NCBI RefSeq assembly: GCF_028768465.1
Contig: NZ_CP118225.1
Location: 6,429,001 to 6,493,000 of the forward strand
DNA length: 64,000 nucleotides
DNA from: Rhodopirellula sp. P2
GTDB lineage: Bacteria; Planctomycetota; Planctomycetia; Pirellulales; Pirellulaceae
Direction: 5' to 3'
Below are positions 1 through 9,397 of this stretch, piece by piece. Both the position numbers and the translations under genes were made by a program. The stretch's first letter is position 1; each line of letters begins with the position of its first letter. Below the pieces are notes generated by a model. That model made no database searches. It saw nothing but the letters and a program-made list of their open reading frames with translations, and had not been told where the DNA came from.

Positions 1-169
1 GCACTGTCATGAGGAGGAGATGGCCGATTCCGCTTATCGGGCACTTCGTAAGCTGGCGGGAGTTTCATTGGGAACGTTACCTGATTGGCGGTGCCCTCCA
101 CCCACGCATGTAACCGAAGCATTGCCTCGGTCACTGAATTTCGTTCCGTCTTGTCTGCGTTCCCGCCGC

Positions 170-523
170 TCAGCCTCGTGAACGATAGCCGTACGCGTGT
201 CGGATGTAGGCTCGATCGGCTTCGTAGTCACCGTCGTACTCATCGCGGAGTTGTCGATCGAGATTGTCGTTCCAGCTCGGATGCTCGGTACCAAACCGGT
301 GTTGAGCTGTGTAGCCAAATCGGAAGGCTTGTTCCCGGTTTTCAAAGGCATCGTCTGAGCCGGACATCTGTTTCAGCGTGTCGTCGACATCTTGGTCCAT
401 GTCGCGTGACGAGTCAGAGCCAAAATCCGCTTTGGTTTGTTCCCAATCATTGGCGAACGCTTTTTTGATGCGTTCCCAAGTGCTCAGATCGTCATCGGTG
501 TAGGTGTATGCTTGCGTGGCCAT
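170..523 (-). CDS. Small acidic hypothetical protein (117 aa)
   Basis: Start chosen at the ATG opening MATQAYTYTDDDL; the reading frame extends further upstream but that part is low-complexity and unlikely to be translated. The protein is acidic and hydrophilic, with no signal peptide or membrane segment. It has a first part rich in Trp, Lys and Asp (WERIKKAFANDWEQTKADFG) and a C-terminal part rich in Tyr, Arg and Asp (EADRAYIRHAYGYRSRG). The short amphipathic segments resemble small stress-type proteins of planctomycetes, but I cannot name a family. It stands alone; the next gene on the plus strand begins more than 1 kb away. Confidence 0.6.
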   Translation of the reverse strand: MATQAYTYTDDDLSTWERIKKAFANDWEQTKADFGSDSSRDMDQDVDDTLKQMSGSDDAFENREQAFRFGYTAQHRFGTEHPSWNDNLDRQLRDEYDGDYEADRAYIRHAYGYRSRG

Positions 524-1402
524 CAGTGAATCCTTGTGGAATGGGGATCGGTTGCTTGAGCAGCAGATTGCGTTGCCCAAGAGATCGCGTTTTCCAGGAC
601 CGAGTAGCAAACGCTGGGCCGATTGAGATGTTGGCTTTTCTTCCCAAGCCGAATTCACGCGATGCTGCAAGCAAGCAACGCCCATTCAAGCGATGCATTT
701 TGGGCGGCAGCGCGAGTCGCGGAGGATCAACGCGACGTCGCAGAAACGGAGCCTGCTGATCGTTTCTCAATCGGCTCAGAAGTGGGTGTTGGGCTTCCAC
801 GACAGGAGGTCGCTGAGGTCACCTCGGAGTGCCCGCCATCGTGGGCGACTGCATGCAACGAACGCGAGCGAGAACAGACGACAGGGGGCCGATTGAGATC
901 GGATCATTTACGGTATGACTACCGTTTATCGGTAAAAACACCGTGAATGGTACCGCACTCAACGCCGTAGATTGCAATTTATTTTGCACCTGACATGATG
1001 AAAAACGCCACGAAAGTGGTTGTTTTCACGCGAGAAATGTGATTGGCGTCGATGAGCGTTCGATCAGTGCAGATCAGTGTTCCTCCTGTGCGTTGGTGTT
1101 TTGACAGTCGCAGCCAGCTGCACTTTCGCCGTTCGGCTTGGCTCGGCCGCAAAGCGATCCCGGAACGGCAAGGGAGTCGAGATGTTGAGTTCTCGATCCG
1201 GCCCATGCAGGGAAAGTCGCACAATGGATCACTCGCCAAGTTCAGCGTAAGAACGCCAATCACCTGCAACCCTGCTGAAGTGTCTGGTCATGGATGGTTG
1301 ACGGTCGATCAGATCCGCGAGCGACCGACGGCCAACTCAAGCCGCAAGGTCGAACTGCAGAAAGTGCGGTTCGACAAAATGATCCACATCGAACGGTGAA
1401 CG
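524..1402. other. Long intergenic stretch without a convincing gene
   Basis: Several ORFs exist on both strands but none has a plausible protein composition. The one notable element is a perfect 6-bp hairpin ACGGTA-TGAC-TACCGT at 910-925, inside a short tract with several spaced ACCG/CGGT words (about 908-955). This could be an operator or a small-RNA stem. I see nothing else assignable. Confidence 0.5.
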
Positions 1403-1509
1403 ATGACTATCTATCTCGACGATAGCGAACGACTCTCGAAGGCTGGCACCGCGTGTCCTGCCCGGATGAAGCCATTGAGCTCTTGAAGACCGGTATCAAT
1501 CATGAGATC
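1403..1509 (+). pseudogene. Decayed cyclic-phosphate-processing receiver-type (cREC) gene fragment
   Basis: An ATG at 1403 opens MTIYLDDSER, the usual start of small receiver-like proteins. In the frame read from 1438 the sequence continues EGWHRVSCPDEAIELLKTG. In intact family members these two parts are contiguous (a MxIYLDDER...PEGWxRVxxPDEAIELLKTG pattern). The frame changes between about 1430 and 1438, and everything after roughly 1509, including the conserved HDLG motif, is missing. I therefore read it as a frameshifted, truncated remnant. The family assignment rests on remembered motif pattern and no alignment. Confidence 0.5.
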
Positions 1510-1622
1510 AACTGCGTCGGGTGCGATCAAGCGATTTGCAGTGCTCAGGTTCCACGCGTTCGATTTGTGGGTATGTTTCTGTTGATTTCGAAATCGTTTC
1601 CCCAACTGATTTGTCTGGCTTT

Positions 1623-2498
1623 ATGACCATTCAACTGATCGTGACCCACGCGGGCGGCGCCCACAAAGATGATTTTCTTGCCTGCAGCCTGCTGGCTTCT
1701 TTGCATGGGGTTCCGATTCAGCGACGGGATCCAACGGAGGAGGACCTGGCCAATCCAGCGGTCTGTGTCGTCGATGTGGGTGGGGTGCATGATCGGGAAC
1801 GGAAGAACTTTGACCATCACCAGTTCCCTCGCGATGCCCCGCCACTTTGTGCCTTGTCGCTTGTGCTCCAAGACCTGGGGCTTTACGAAGACGCGCTGTC
1901 CTTTTGTGCCTGGCTTCGTCCAGCGGAATGGCTCGACACATTGGGCCCAAACGAAACCGCCAAGTTGATGGAGATTCCGCGAGCGACGTTGGGGTCGCTC
2001 AATTCGCCGCTCGACATGACGTTGCTGAATCGATTTGCAAGTCACACGGAACTCCATCCTGAAAGTCCCGTCTACCAAGTCATGTGCATGGTGGGGGAGG
2101 ACATCGTCAACTACCTGCGGAGTTTGCGGGAACGGCTGGACTATCTGAAAGAGCACGCTCAGTACTGGATGATTGAAACCGAGGGCGAGCCGATCCAAGC
2201 CATGTTCCTCGAACAAAGCGACGCTCTTTCCGAGGACCCTTCGTTTGGGGTTCACGCGTTCATCGAGAGCGAAGGCAAGGAAAACGAGATCCAGGCGACG
2301 GTCTATCCTGATCGGCGAGGCGATGGATACGGACTGTCGCGTTACAACGACTGCCAACGCTTGGATTTTTCACAAATCGAATCACACGAAGACGTTCGAT
2401 TTGCTCACAAGCGTGGCTTTGTCGCCAAAGTCTCAACGAAGGATCCGACACGACTCAAGGAACTGTTGGAACTCGCCGTGGTCAGAGTGGTTGGCTGA
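1623..2498 (+). CDS. MYG1-family (UPF0160) DHH-like protein
   Basis: The 291-aa protein from ATG 1623 opens with ...VTHAGGAHKDDFLACSLL. This matches the N-terminal MYG1 signature, normally THxGxFHxDExLA, a metal-binding region related to DHH phosphoesterases. A second motif, VDVGGVHDRERKNFDHHQ near residues 50-66, contains the family's DHHQ signature. MYG1 proteins are predicted metal-dependent 3'-5' RNA exonucleases. In motif 1 the usual F before H is A and the DE pair is DD, so this is a divergent member. A frame extension upstream to 1521 is probably not translated. No signal peptide; cytoplasmic. Gene stands alone. Confidence 0.75.
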   Translation: MTIQLIVTHAGGAHKDDFLACSLLASLHGVPIQRRDPTEEDLANPAVCVVDVGGVHDRERKNFDHHQFPRDAPPLCALSLVLQDLGLYEDALSFCAWLRPAEWLDTLGPNETAKLMEIPRATLGSLNSPLDMTLLNRFASHTELHPESPVYQVMCMVGEDIVNYLRSLRERLDYLKEHAQYWMIETEGEPIQAMFLEQSDALSEDPSFGVHAFIESEGKENEIQATVYPDRRGDGYGLSRYNDCQRLDFSQIESHEDVRFAHKRGFVAKVSTKDPTRLKELLELAVVRVVG

Positions 2499-2570
2499 AA
2501 CCGTGCGGAGCAACCGACGAATCAACCGGCCGTTTCCTTTGGTCCAGCGAAGATGCGAGGGCAGCCGTGA

Positions 2571-2873
2571 ATGTTCGGGTCGCCAGCTCAGACGCTGACC
2601 GACGCAGCGTCGATGAAATTTCCATGCCGAGTTTTCTGGATTGGTCCATCGACAGCGAGAACTTCTTGCGGAAGACGCCCCCGCCATATCCCAAGACGCC
2701 CCGAACTCGTTTGGGCCGGTTGCTTCCTGATGATCACAGCAATCTGCCTGATTGCTGATTGGCCAATCGTGCGTGCAATGTTGGCGGTGCTGCCGGTGAC
2801 CGTCGCGGTGCTCATTCATGGAATTCGGTTTCCGACGTACCACGGAATTTCATCGAACCAGAACGCGTCTTAG
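2571..2873 (+). CDS. Possible small two-helix membrane protein
   Basis: The frame encodes two hydrophobic stretches near its end (AGCFLMITAICLIA and AMLAVLPVTVAVLIHGI) separated by ADWPIVR, which looks like a membrane hairpin. The N-terminal half in this frame is poor. The overlapping frame from ATG 2567 has a more protein-like start (MNVRVASSDADRRSVDEI... then FLDWSIDSENFLRKTPPPYPKTP) but loses the membrane part. The real gene could be 2567-2873 with a frameshift near 2700. Low confidence either way. Confidence 0.3.
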   Translation: MFGSPAQTLTDAASMKFPCRVFWIGPSTARTSCGRRPRHIPRRPELVWAGCFLMITAICLIADWPIVRAMLAVLPVTVAVLIHGIRFPTYHGISSNQNAS

Positions 2874-2879
2874 CCGAAC

Positions 2880-4247
2880 CTATTCCGCGGCCAACCAACT
2901 TTCAATTGCTTGGAGAGCCGCTTGGGGTGTTCGATGGGCCAAGGGGAAGCCCCCGTAGAAGGCTTGCAGATTTGCCCCCGCTGCGAACAGTTCTTCCAGC
3001 TCTCGGCGGCATTGATCAGCATCGTCAAAGTAGATGCGGTCACCCAGACGGAAGTAGGACTCAACCACGCCAAATCGGACGGGTTCCATTTGGCTGGCCA
3101 ACTCGATTTGCTGCACGAGTTTTTGCAGGTTGAATCGAGCCCCGCCTCGATTATCCATCGTGAATCCAGGGGTTGAATACGGATTCACGGCGGTCCAGAT
3201 CGGTGGACGCGTTGTGCTGGCGGGTTTGACGGTCGCCAAGGCGACGATGTGCGTGTAGACACGATCCGAATGCAGGCCTCGTTCGTGGCATGTCCTGGCC
3301 AACGTTTCCATGTAATCGTGAATCGCCTGATAACAAAGTTGGCGAAACTTTTCGTCTCTCGAAATCCCTTCTTGTTTGGCTGCCTTCACCAACCGTTCTT
3401 CGTCCCAACCGCGCCAGTGCAAGGACGCGTATCCAAGCTGCTGGCCGATGAACGAGCGGTCCATCTCGATCCCCTTGGCCGATCGCGGGGCCTCCGCTCG
3501 CACCACGCCCTGTTCACGACGGGTCAAGTGCTGAAAAAGTGGATCACCAAAGTCAGGCAGATGGGCTTCCCAAGCGAGATTGATCCCGGCAAAAAGATGT
3601 TCGCGGCCCTTGCTTCGCCAGCGTTTCAACCGAGCGACCAACGGCGTGAGCACTCCTTGGTCCAATTGCGAGGAGGCAAACTCCGCAAAGACAGGGGAAC
3701 CGAAAGCAGGGATCGCGGGGGCGGGGGAACACCACGGTCCCCAATTGAACCATGGACGCGGAATGCGACTGGGGAGCTGGTCACCTACCGGAAAACGATC
3801 CCATTCACGCATCCTTGGATGCTGCCAAAAGAGGGTGGCGGGTTGGTCCTCCGAAGGCAACGCGTTGTCAGCTCCCCATCCGTAACAGGAGTCAAGATGC
3901 AAGAAGACGGGGATGCCGGTGCGTTCCGCAAGATCCAGTGCTTGCTCAACGTCTCTTCGAACAACATCCGAGGAGCGCGTCAGGATACGAAGTTGCTGCA
4001 CGCCATAAGCCACCATCCGTTTGGACGATGCCTGCATCGGGCCGAATCGACGAGCCATCGAGAGAACATTGGCCTCGACATCCCGGCCGGGTCCTTGGTC
4101 AGGCCCACCACCTTCCAGAACGATGTACTGAATGTCAGTGGTCGACGGTTCCGCCGCGTGCGATACAGCACTCGCCAACAGCAGCACCCCGAGTGTTCGC
4201 ACCACCAACCAGTTCACTTTCCCAATCCGTTTCAATTTCTCATGCAT
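2880..4247 (-). CDS. Secreted glycosidase-like protein of unknown family
   Basis: 455 aa with an N-terminal signal peptide ([18 protein letters not shown], cleavage expected after SHAAE or just before). The body contains alternating strand/helix segments compatible with a TIM barrel, including [18 protein letters not shown] around residues 120-135, [18 protein letters not shown] around 220-240 and [17 protein letters not shown] near the end, rich in Trp, Asp and Glu as in glycoside hydrolases. I do not recognise the family. It lies 301 bp downstream of a DUF1080/sulfatase group on the same strand, suggesting a polysaccharide-related role, but an inverted repeat sits between them so co-transcription is doubtful. 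Confidence 0.7.
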   Translation of the reverse strand: MHEKLKRIGKVNWLVVRTLGVLLLASAVSHAAEPSTTDIQYIVLEGGGPDQGPGRDVEANVLSMARRFGPMQASSKRMVAYGVQQLRILTRSSDVVRRDVEQALDLAERTGIPVFLHLDSCYGWGADNALPSEDQPATLFWQHPRMREWDRFPVGDQLPSRIPRPWFNWGPWCSPAPAIPAFGSPVFAEFASSQLDQGVLTPLVARLKRWRSKGREHLFAGINLAWEAHLPDFGDPLFQHLTRREQGVVRAEAPRSAKGIEMDRSFIGQQLGYASLHWRGWDEERLVKAAKQEGISRDEKFRQLCYQAIHDYMETLARTCHERGLHSDRVYTHIVALATVKPASTTRPPIWTAVNPYSTPGFTMDNRGGARFNLQKLVQQIELASQMEPVRFGVVESYFRLGDRIYFDDADQCRRELEELFAAGANLQAFYGGFPLAHRTPQAALQAIESWLAAE

Positions 4248-4370
4248 GTCCCAATGCTAGTCCGAGGCGATCACCGACGAAAGTCAGCCCACAGTCAGTG
4301 ACCGATGCGAGCAACGATCCCGATCGTGTTGAGCGTCAACAGGAAACTCGGTCGAGAGGGATCGCCCTAA

Positions 4371-4486
4371 CAGGCTGTTGATTTAGTCGCATACCGAATG
4401 ACAATCATCAGCCGTTGGGCGTTAGCCCCGGTTGGCGTCTAATCAACCGCCGCTAACGCGGTGCGGCTCAATAAATCAACAGCCTG
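4371..4486. repeat. Inverted repeat with 15-bp arms in an intergenic gap
   Basis: CAGGCTGTTGATTTA at 4371-4385 is perfectly inverted as TAAATCAACAGCCTG at 4472-4486. The 86-nt interior carries GCGTTAGCC/GGCTAACGCC-like words and the hairpin-like CCGCTAACGCGG. It resembles the dispersed palindromes at about 20.6, 34.7 and 60.9 kb. It lies downstream of the DUF1080 gene and may end its transcript, or be a small MITE/REP-type unit. Confidence 0.6.
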
Positions 4487-4547
4487 CTAAACAAGCTGGG
4501 GCAAGGGACCGGTTGCCATCAATTCCGTTTTTCAGGGCTGGCAATCG

Positions 4548-5315
4548 TCATTTCGTTTTCGTGGTTGGCGATGCTTTTTCGACCAGCCAGATGTTTCGGA
4601 ATTTCACTTTCGAGCCATGTTCCTGCAGCACGATCGGCGAAGTCGGTTCCTCGGGAAAGGCAGCGTACTTATTCCGGCGCAGCGACAGTTTGAAGTCATC
4701 GTGAATCAACTTTCCATTGAGTCGCACGGTGACACGAGCGGCACCGTTTTCCGTCATGAACCCGTTCTTGCCGATCTGGGCCGCTTGATATTTCAGGTCC
4801 ACCGTTTGCCATTGGCCCGGCCCCAATGTAGCGTTCACGTCGGGGGACCGGATTTGGTAGATCGCACCGCAGTCGCCCAGTCCAGGACGATCTTTGTCCG
4901 CGGTATTGAGGATTTGCAGTTCGTACATCGGCCCGAAGAAGATCCCGCTGTTGCCGCTATCGCCATCGGGAAGTTGAAATTCCAAATGCAATTGATAGTC
5001 GCCAAACGTTTGCTTGGTGCAAAGAAACTGTTTGCGGCGTTTACCCTCAATTTCAAACGCAATCTCCATTGCCTCGCCGTCCACGATCTTCCATTGCACT
5101 TCTTGCTGGTCGTCGTTGGGATTGATCCACTGCCACGAAAACGGTTTCCAGGCATCCAACCCGGAGCCGTCAAACAGAACCACGGCATCCTCAGGTGGTT
5201 GCTGACCAAGTGTCGATGCAACTGTGTTGTCCGATGCGATCGCCAAGTTCACCGATGCAGAGACGAACATGCAAAGGAGTAGCAAGCGGAGTGGCAGGCT
5301 TCTGAGGATCATCAT
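4548..5315 (-). CDS. Secreted DUF1080 (3-keto-disaccharide hydrolase-type) protein
   Basis: 255 aa starting at the first of two adjacent ATGs, preceded by a GAGAGAGA ribosome-binding stretch; the frame is open further upstream. Signal peptide LPLRLLLLCMFVSASVNLAIA. The mature part begins with the DUF1080 pattern (VVLFDGSGLDAWKPF), then FGDYQLHLEFQLPDGDSGNSGIFF and a C-terminal VKFRNIWLVEK, all typical of this concanavalin-like fold. The family includes 3-keto-glucoside hydrolases and is greatly expanded in planctomycetes. It ends a minus-strand run with a propeller protein and sulfatases, consistent with a saccharolytic operon. Substrate unknown. Confidence 0.85.
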   Translation of the reverse strand: MMILRSLPLRLLLLCMFVSASVNLAIASDNTVASTLGQQPPEDAVVLFDGSGLDAWKPFSWQWINPNDDQQEVQWKIVDGEAMEIAFEIEGKRRKQFLCTKQTFGDYQLHLEFQLPDGDSGNSGIFFGPMYELQILNTADKDRPGLGDCGAIYQIRSPDVNATLGPGQWQTVDLKYQAAQIGKNGFMTENGAARVTVRLNGKLIHDDFKLSLRRNKYAAFPEEPTSPIVLQEHGSKVKFRNIWLVEKASPTTKTK

Positions 5316-5356
5316 TCTCTCTCTCGATGGGTTGGGCAGCCGTTGCTTCGGCCGGC

Positions 5357-5791
5357 TCACTTGGTCGTGCGTGGCTCGTTGAGCCAGTCCTTGAGTTGCG
5401 CACTCAGTGACGCGACCAATTCAGGATGCTCGGCCAGCACGTTTCGTTTCTCGTTGGGGTCAGTCTCCACGTCAAACAGCTCGACCGGTTTGCCCTTGAG
5501 CGCGAGCAACTTCCAGTTTCCCCGCATCACCACTTCGGTCGCGTAGGGTTTGGGTTTGGGAGAGTGGCGCTGAAGACTTTTGTAGAGATCCAACTGCCAG
5601 AACACCGTCCCGCGTTCTTCCTGGCTCGGTGGAGTCCCGCCCTTCCAATGCGATAGCAAACTCAATCCATCCAATGGCAAATCGCTTGGGAGCTGGACGG
5701 AGGCGGCGCAAAAGGTTGGCAACAAATCGTTTGTGTGGCCAAACGTCTGCGATGTTTGGCCCGCTGAAATGGCGTCTGGCCAGCGAATCAA
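5357..5791 (-). pseudogene. C-terminal fragment of a sulfatase
   Basis: The translated stretch IRWPDAISAGQTSQTFGHTNDLLPTF... ending VELFDVETDPNEKRNVLAEHPEL is the C-terminal third of a formylglycine sulfatase. The approximately 300 N-terminal residues with the CxPSR motif and metal ligands are absent. In this frame the upstream sequence reaches a stop 12 bp before the TTG at 5791, and the preceding gene ends at 5862, so there is no room for the missing domain. I read it as a remnant of a deleted sulfatase. Translation from TTG cannot be excluded, but the product would lack the active site. Confidence 0.75.
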
Positions 5792-5861
5792 TGCAGTGTT
5801 TCATGTTTGGCGTGCGAGGATGGAATGTGGCGTGCATGAATGACAGCGTCAGCGATTCATT

Positions 5862-7334
5862 TCATTTGTTCGAATGCGACGGCTGACCCTTGCGAGCGGG
5901 AGGAGCCGGGACGGGCGGTATCGTCGGGCGAACGTCCAGCGGATCGAAGAACCGCATGTTCTTTCCGACTCGGTCATAATCACCCAGGTCTTCTTGCATT
6001 GATTCGGCCAGGCCGAGCAGTCTTTCAACGACCTTCGGATTCTGCGCTGCCACGTTCGTGGTTTCGCCCAGATCGTTGTCCAGGTCGACCAAGAACGGCT
6101 TCTTGAAACCGATTCGATCTTGGCGAGCGATGTGGACGTTGCGACCGAACGGAGCGGCTCCAATGGGTTGTTTCTCACGGGGCAAGTGGAGTTTCCATTT
6201 GCCTTGGCGAACGGCTTGCAAGTGGACTCGCAGGTAGTAGAAGAAAGCCTTGTCAGGGTTGGCTTGGTCAAATTCGCCGTGGAAGAGATGCCGAATGTCT
6301 TCCCCATCGATCACTCGATCGGTTGGGATTTCGGCACCGGCGAGAGCGGCCAAAGTTGGCATCACATCCATGGTCGTCGCGATCGAATCGCAAACGGTTC
6401 CTGCGGGGACCTTGCCTGGTGCCCAAAGAATCGCAGGGACCCGCACACCGCCTTCGAAGGTCGATACCTTGCCGCTTCGCAGCGGACCGGCGGATCCACC
6501 GTGATCACCGGGGCGATGCCCGTCCGCGTGACCTTTGTTCTTGACCAACCAAGGACCATTGTCGCTGGTGAACAGCACATAGGTGTTGTCGGCGAGATTC
6601 AATTCGTTGAGCGAGTCCAAAATCCTGCCAACGTTGAAGTCAATTTCTTCGATGACGTCGCCGTACAGGCCACGCTTGCTTTTGCCTTTGAAATCGTTGG
6701 ATGCATCCAGCCGCGTGTGTGGCATCGTGTGAGGGATGTAAACAAAGAACGGCTGGTTTTGATTCTGTTCGATGAACGAGATGGCTTCGTCGGTGTAACG
6801 GCGGGTCAACGTGGCCATGTCGGAATCCGGTTCGATCAGCTCTTCGTTGCGATAGAGGTTCGCCACACGGTCGTTGCTGGTGGGCGTTCCGTAGAAGTGG
6901 TCGAATCCCTGGCCGGTTGGAAGCAAGTCAGGGAAGAATCCCGACTGTGCGTGCTTGGCGAGGTCCCACTTGCCAAAGCAAGCAGACGCGTAGCCCTTCG
7001 TTTTCAGCACTTCGGCGATCGTGATTTCGTCCTCGTGCAGAATCGGATGGATCTGCTTGGTGTGCCCTCGTTCCGCCACCCGCATTGGATAACATCCGGT
7101 CATCAAAGCCGCTCGCGATGGTCCGCAGATCGGTTGAGCATAGAAGCTGGTGAACTTCATGCCGCCCTTTGCCATCGCATCCAGACGCGGCGTTCGGATG
7201 TCGGGCGAGCCGAAGCAGCCCACGTCCTGGTAGCCTTGGTCGTCCGTGAAGATGACGACGAAGTTGGGTGGCGCAGCGACAGCGAGTCCCTGAAGCAGAC
7301 AGATGCACATCAGGACTTGGAGGCGAAGCTTCAT
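5862..7334 (-). CDS. Secreted formylglycine-dependent sulfatase
   Basis: 490 aa from the ATG that opens MKLRLQVLMCICLLQGLAVA, a clear signal peptide; the open frame runs upstream to 7553 but is not protein-like. Metal-binding FTDDQG lies at residues 29-34. The sulfatase signature CGPSR at 70-74 supplies the Cys converted to formylglycine, followed by ALMTG. Later motifs include GKWDLAKH, FFVYIPHTMPH and TSDNGPWL. It hydrolyses sulfate esters, probably from a sulfated polysaccharide in the periplasm. Length is normal. It sits between a beta-propeller gene (126 bp upstream) and a sulfatase remnant plus DUF1080 gene downstream, all on one strand. Confidence 0.92.
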   Translation of the reverse strand: MKLRLQVLMCICLLQGLAVAAPPNFVVIFTDDQGYQDVGCFGSPDIRTPRLDAMAKGGMKFTSFYAQPICGPSRAALMTGCYPMRVAERGHTKQIHPILHEDEITIAEVLKTKGYASACFGKWDLAKHAQSGFFPDLLPTGQGFDHFYGTPTSNDRVANLYRNEELIEPDSDMATLTRRYTDEAISFIEQNQNQPFFVYIPHTMPHTRLDASNDFKGKSKRGLYGDVIEEIDFNVGRILDSLNELNLADNTYVLFTSDNGPWLVKNKGHADGHRPGDHGGSAGPLRSGKVSTFEGGVRVPAILWAPGKVPAGTVCDSIATTMDVMPTLAALAGAEIPTDRVIDGEDIRHLFHGEFDQANPDKAFFYYLRVHLQAVRQGKWKLHLPREKQPIGAAPFGRNVHIARQDRIGFKKPFLVDLDNDLGETTNVAAQNPKVVERLLGLAESMQEDLGDYDRVGKNMRFFDPLDVRPTIPPVPAPPARKGQPSHSNK

Positions 7335-7459
7335 GGAAGACGGATCGGTATTGCGGGGCGAGCAGGAATGACTTGGAATCGCTGCGTTGGATGTTTGGGT
7401 GCACGGGTGGATGCGTGTTCGGGGCTTCCGTGCAATCACAGGCTGGAAGCCGATGCCAC

Positions 7460-8410
7460 TTACTTGAGCACCGTCCCTGCAATTTCTTCCCCGTTGGTGG
7501 TGAGGATTTGGAAGTGGTGCACTCCGACCTTTTGGCCATCCCGGTGAGTCCACACGACCTTCTTGTCACGTGTCACTTCCAAGAGCTTGGGTGCGTCCAC
7601 GTCCGCTCGACCACCGGCGTAACTGGTGATGACAATGTTCCCGTTGGGCAACACCTGGGCGCCGCAGGGGTCCTGCAACCACGCACCGGGGAGATCATCG
7701 TTGGTCAACGTCCAAGCGACTGTTCCATCGGCATCAAAGTCAACGACTCGGTTCCCGTTGGTGCAGCAGACCAGGGTCTGGCCGTCGCCGTGGCGGATTG
7801 CGGTGAAGGGCCAAGAGTGAATGTTGTGCTCGGAATCGCCCGGCACGGTGGTGTCCAGTTTGCCGAGAATCTTGCCCTTGTCGTCATAGTGAAAGACGGC
7901 GAAATCCAAGAGGTGAGGAACCAGGTAGGTGCCATCGGAAAGCTTGCGTGCCATCCGAGTCTGCATGTGATGGTTCTTCTTTTGGCAGGCCAGCGGGAAC
8001 TCCAGGATCACCTCGCCGGTGGAACTGAGTTCCAGCAATCGAGGCTGGTCGCCCGCTTCCGTGATCACAAACGTGCCATCTTCGGTTGGATGCGTGCTGT
8101 TGACCTCGCTCTGGGTGCCTTTCCAGATCAGGGTCTCTTTCCCATCGGGAGCGATGCTGACCACGGCTCCACCGCGATGACGTTTGGATTTGTTCAACGT
8201 CAGAATGATCGTGCCATCGTCGAGCACATAACCATCGCGAGATGCGGACGGGTACGTCCAACTCGGCTTCCCATCTTCGCCCATCAAGTAAGTTTTCTGG
8301 CCGCAGGCCAAGAAGCTGTGCGAGACCTCCTGAGCCTCGGTGATGTTGCCGACGACGGAACTGCCGAGGAGGCAGACCAGCAGAGCGATCAATCGAGCGG
8401 GATGATTCAT
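7460..8410 (-). CDS. Secreted beta-propeller protein
   Basis: 316 aa from ATG 8410 (MNHPARLIALLVCLLG...), with a signal peptide ending around NITEAQE. The rest is a series of propeller blade units with recurrent G-x-I/V, W and D (GGAVVSIAPDGKETLIWKG, NRVVDFDADGTVAWTL, LLEVTRDKKVVWTHRDGQ), typical of PQQ/NHL-like or arylsulfotransferase-like propellers. No catalytic motif is visible. It is the first gene of the run leading into the sulfatase, so a role in binding or processing sulfated sugars is a reasonable inference. Confidence 0.75.
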   Translation of the reverse strand: MNHPARLIALLVCLLGSSVVGNITEAQEVSHSFLACGQKTYLMGEDGKPSWTYPSASRDGYVLDDGTIILTLNKSKRHRGGAVVSIAPDGKETLIWKGTQSEVNSTHPTEDGTFVITEAGDQPRLLELSSTGEVILEFPLACQKKNHHMQTRMARKLSDGTYLVPHLLDFAVFHYDDKGKILGKLDTTVPGDSEHNIHSWPFTAIRHGDGQTLVCCTNGNRVVDFDADGTVAWTLTNDDLPGAWLQDPCGAQVLPNGNIVITSYAGGRADVDAPKLLEVTRDKKVVWTHRDGQKVGVHHFQILTTNGEEIAGTVLK

Positions 8411-8932
8411 GTGGATTTCGTGTAGGGATGGTGACTCGGCGGGATGACATTTCGAAGACGGCGGGGGGCGAAGGATCAAGCTTCCACGTCACCGCGAATG
8501 GCTGGTCGCCCTTGTCGCACCCTGGCCTCGCAAACGCCACGCATCGAAAGCCCATCAGTCTATCTCAGACCAACGCCCAAAGTGGCTCCCGAACGAATTT
8601 CTCCCGGAGGAGCGTTTCGTCCTGTCGTCCCCTTGGGACTGGGCGTGCGCGCACGAGCCACGAAGTGGCGACAGGATGTAGCCATTGGCGTTAGCCAATG
8701 GACATCGAGACAAACGAGATCGCGACAGTCCCGGAGGAACGGCAGGTCGTCCGGTCCTGTCGTCCCGTTGGGACTGGGCGCGTTGGTTGGGGGCCTTGGA
8801 TCCACGAACTGACGCACGTGGCTACAACCTGTCGTCCCGTTGGGACTAGGCACGCACCAGCCAGGACTTGGCGATACGATGGAGGCATCGGCCTCAGCCC
8901 GTGCATCCCCTTGTCAGACAAGAAGGTTGGTC

Positions 8933-9397
8933 ATGTCGACGTTCACGAATCTTTTGTTTCATCTGATCTACAGCACGAAGTATCGCAAGCCAGCGATTCG
9001 GTCCGAATGGCAGGATGAACTGCACGGGTACCTGGGCGGCATTGTCCGCGACCAGAAAGGGACGTTGCTCAAAATTGGTGGTGTCGAAGATCATGTTCAC
9101 TTGCTCGCGAAATTGAGCCCTACCATCGCCATTTCGGATGTGCTGCGTACGATCAAATCCAATTCGTCGAAATGGATCAACGAGCGATCGGACGTCCACC
9201 GAAAATTTGAATGGCAATCCGGGTACGCTGCGTTTTCCGTCAGCGAATCCCAAGCCCCTGCCGTCGCCGACTACATCGCGAACCAGGCGGAACACCATCG
9301 CAAAAAAACGTTCGAAGAAGAGTTCCTCTCGATCTTGAAAAGACATCGCATCCAATACGACCCGCGTTACGTTTTCGAACGCGAAATCATCGCATGA
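8933..9397 (+). CDS. IS200-like / REP-associated tyrosine transposase, copy 1
   Basis: 154 aa. The start is ATG 8933 (MSTFTNLLFHLIYSTKYRKP); the frame extends upstream only through repeat DNA. The opening FHLIYSTKYRKP is the usual start of the IS200/Y1 transposase fold. The HUH metal-binding motif is seen as HVHLL. A candidate catalytic Tyr lies in ADYIANQAEHHRKKTF, on the C-terminal helix. Y1 enzymes cut and rejoin single-stranded DNA at hairpins. Being flanked by GTAG-headed hairpins rather than being a full IS with tnpB supports a RAYT, a domesticated REP-processing enzyme. The gene appears base-for-base identical to copies 2 and 3. Confidence 0.88.
   Translation: MSTFTNLLFHLIYSTKYRKPAIRSEWQDELHGYLGGIVRDQKGTLLKIGGVEDHVHLLAKLSPTIAISDVLRTIKSNSSKWINERSDVHRKFEWQSGYAAFSVSESQAPAVADYIANQAEHHRKKTFEEEFLSILKRHRIQYDPRYVFEREIIA

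Noticed and set aside
9-116. Short ORF at the left edge (ATG 9 to TAA)
   Set aside because: About 34 codons with no ribosome site or recognisable sequence; no evidence for expression.
6120-7547. 475-codon ORF antisense to the sulfatase
   Set aside because: The other strand has a clear sulfatase with signal peptide and active site; this is a shadow ORF due to codon bias.
8840-8932. 31-codon N-terminal extension of the transposase ORFs (also at copies 2 and 3)
   Set aside because: The extra residues derive from hairpin repeat DNA and the usual IS200 fold begins at the internal ATG (8933).
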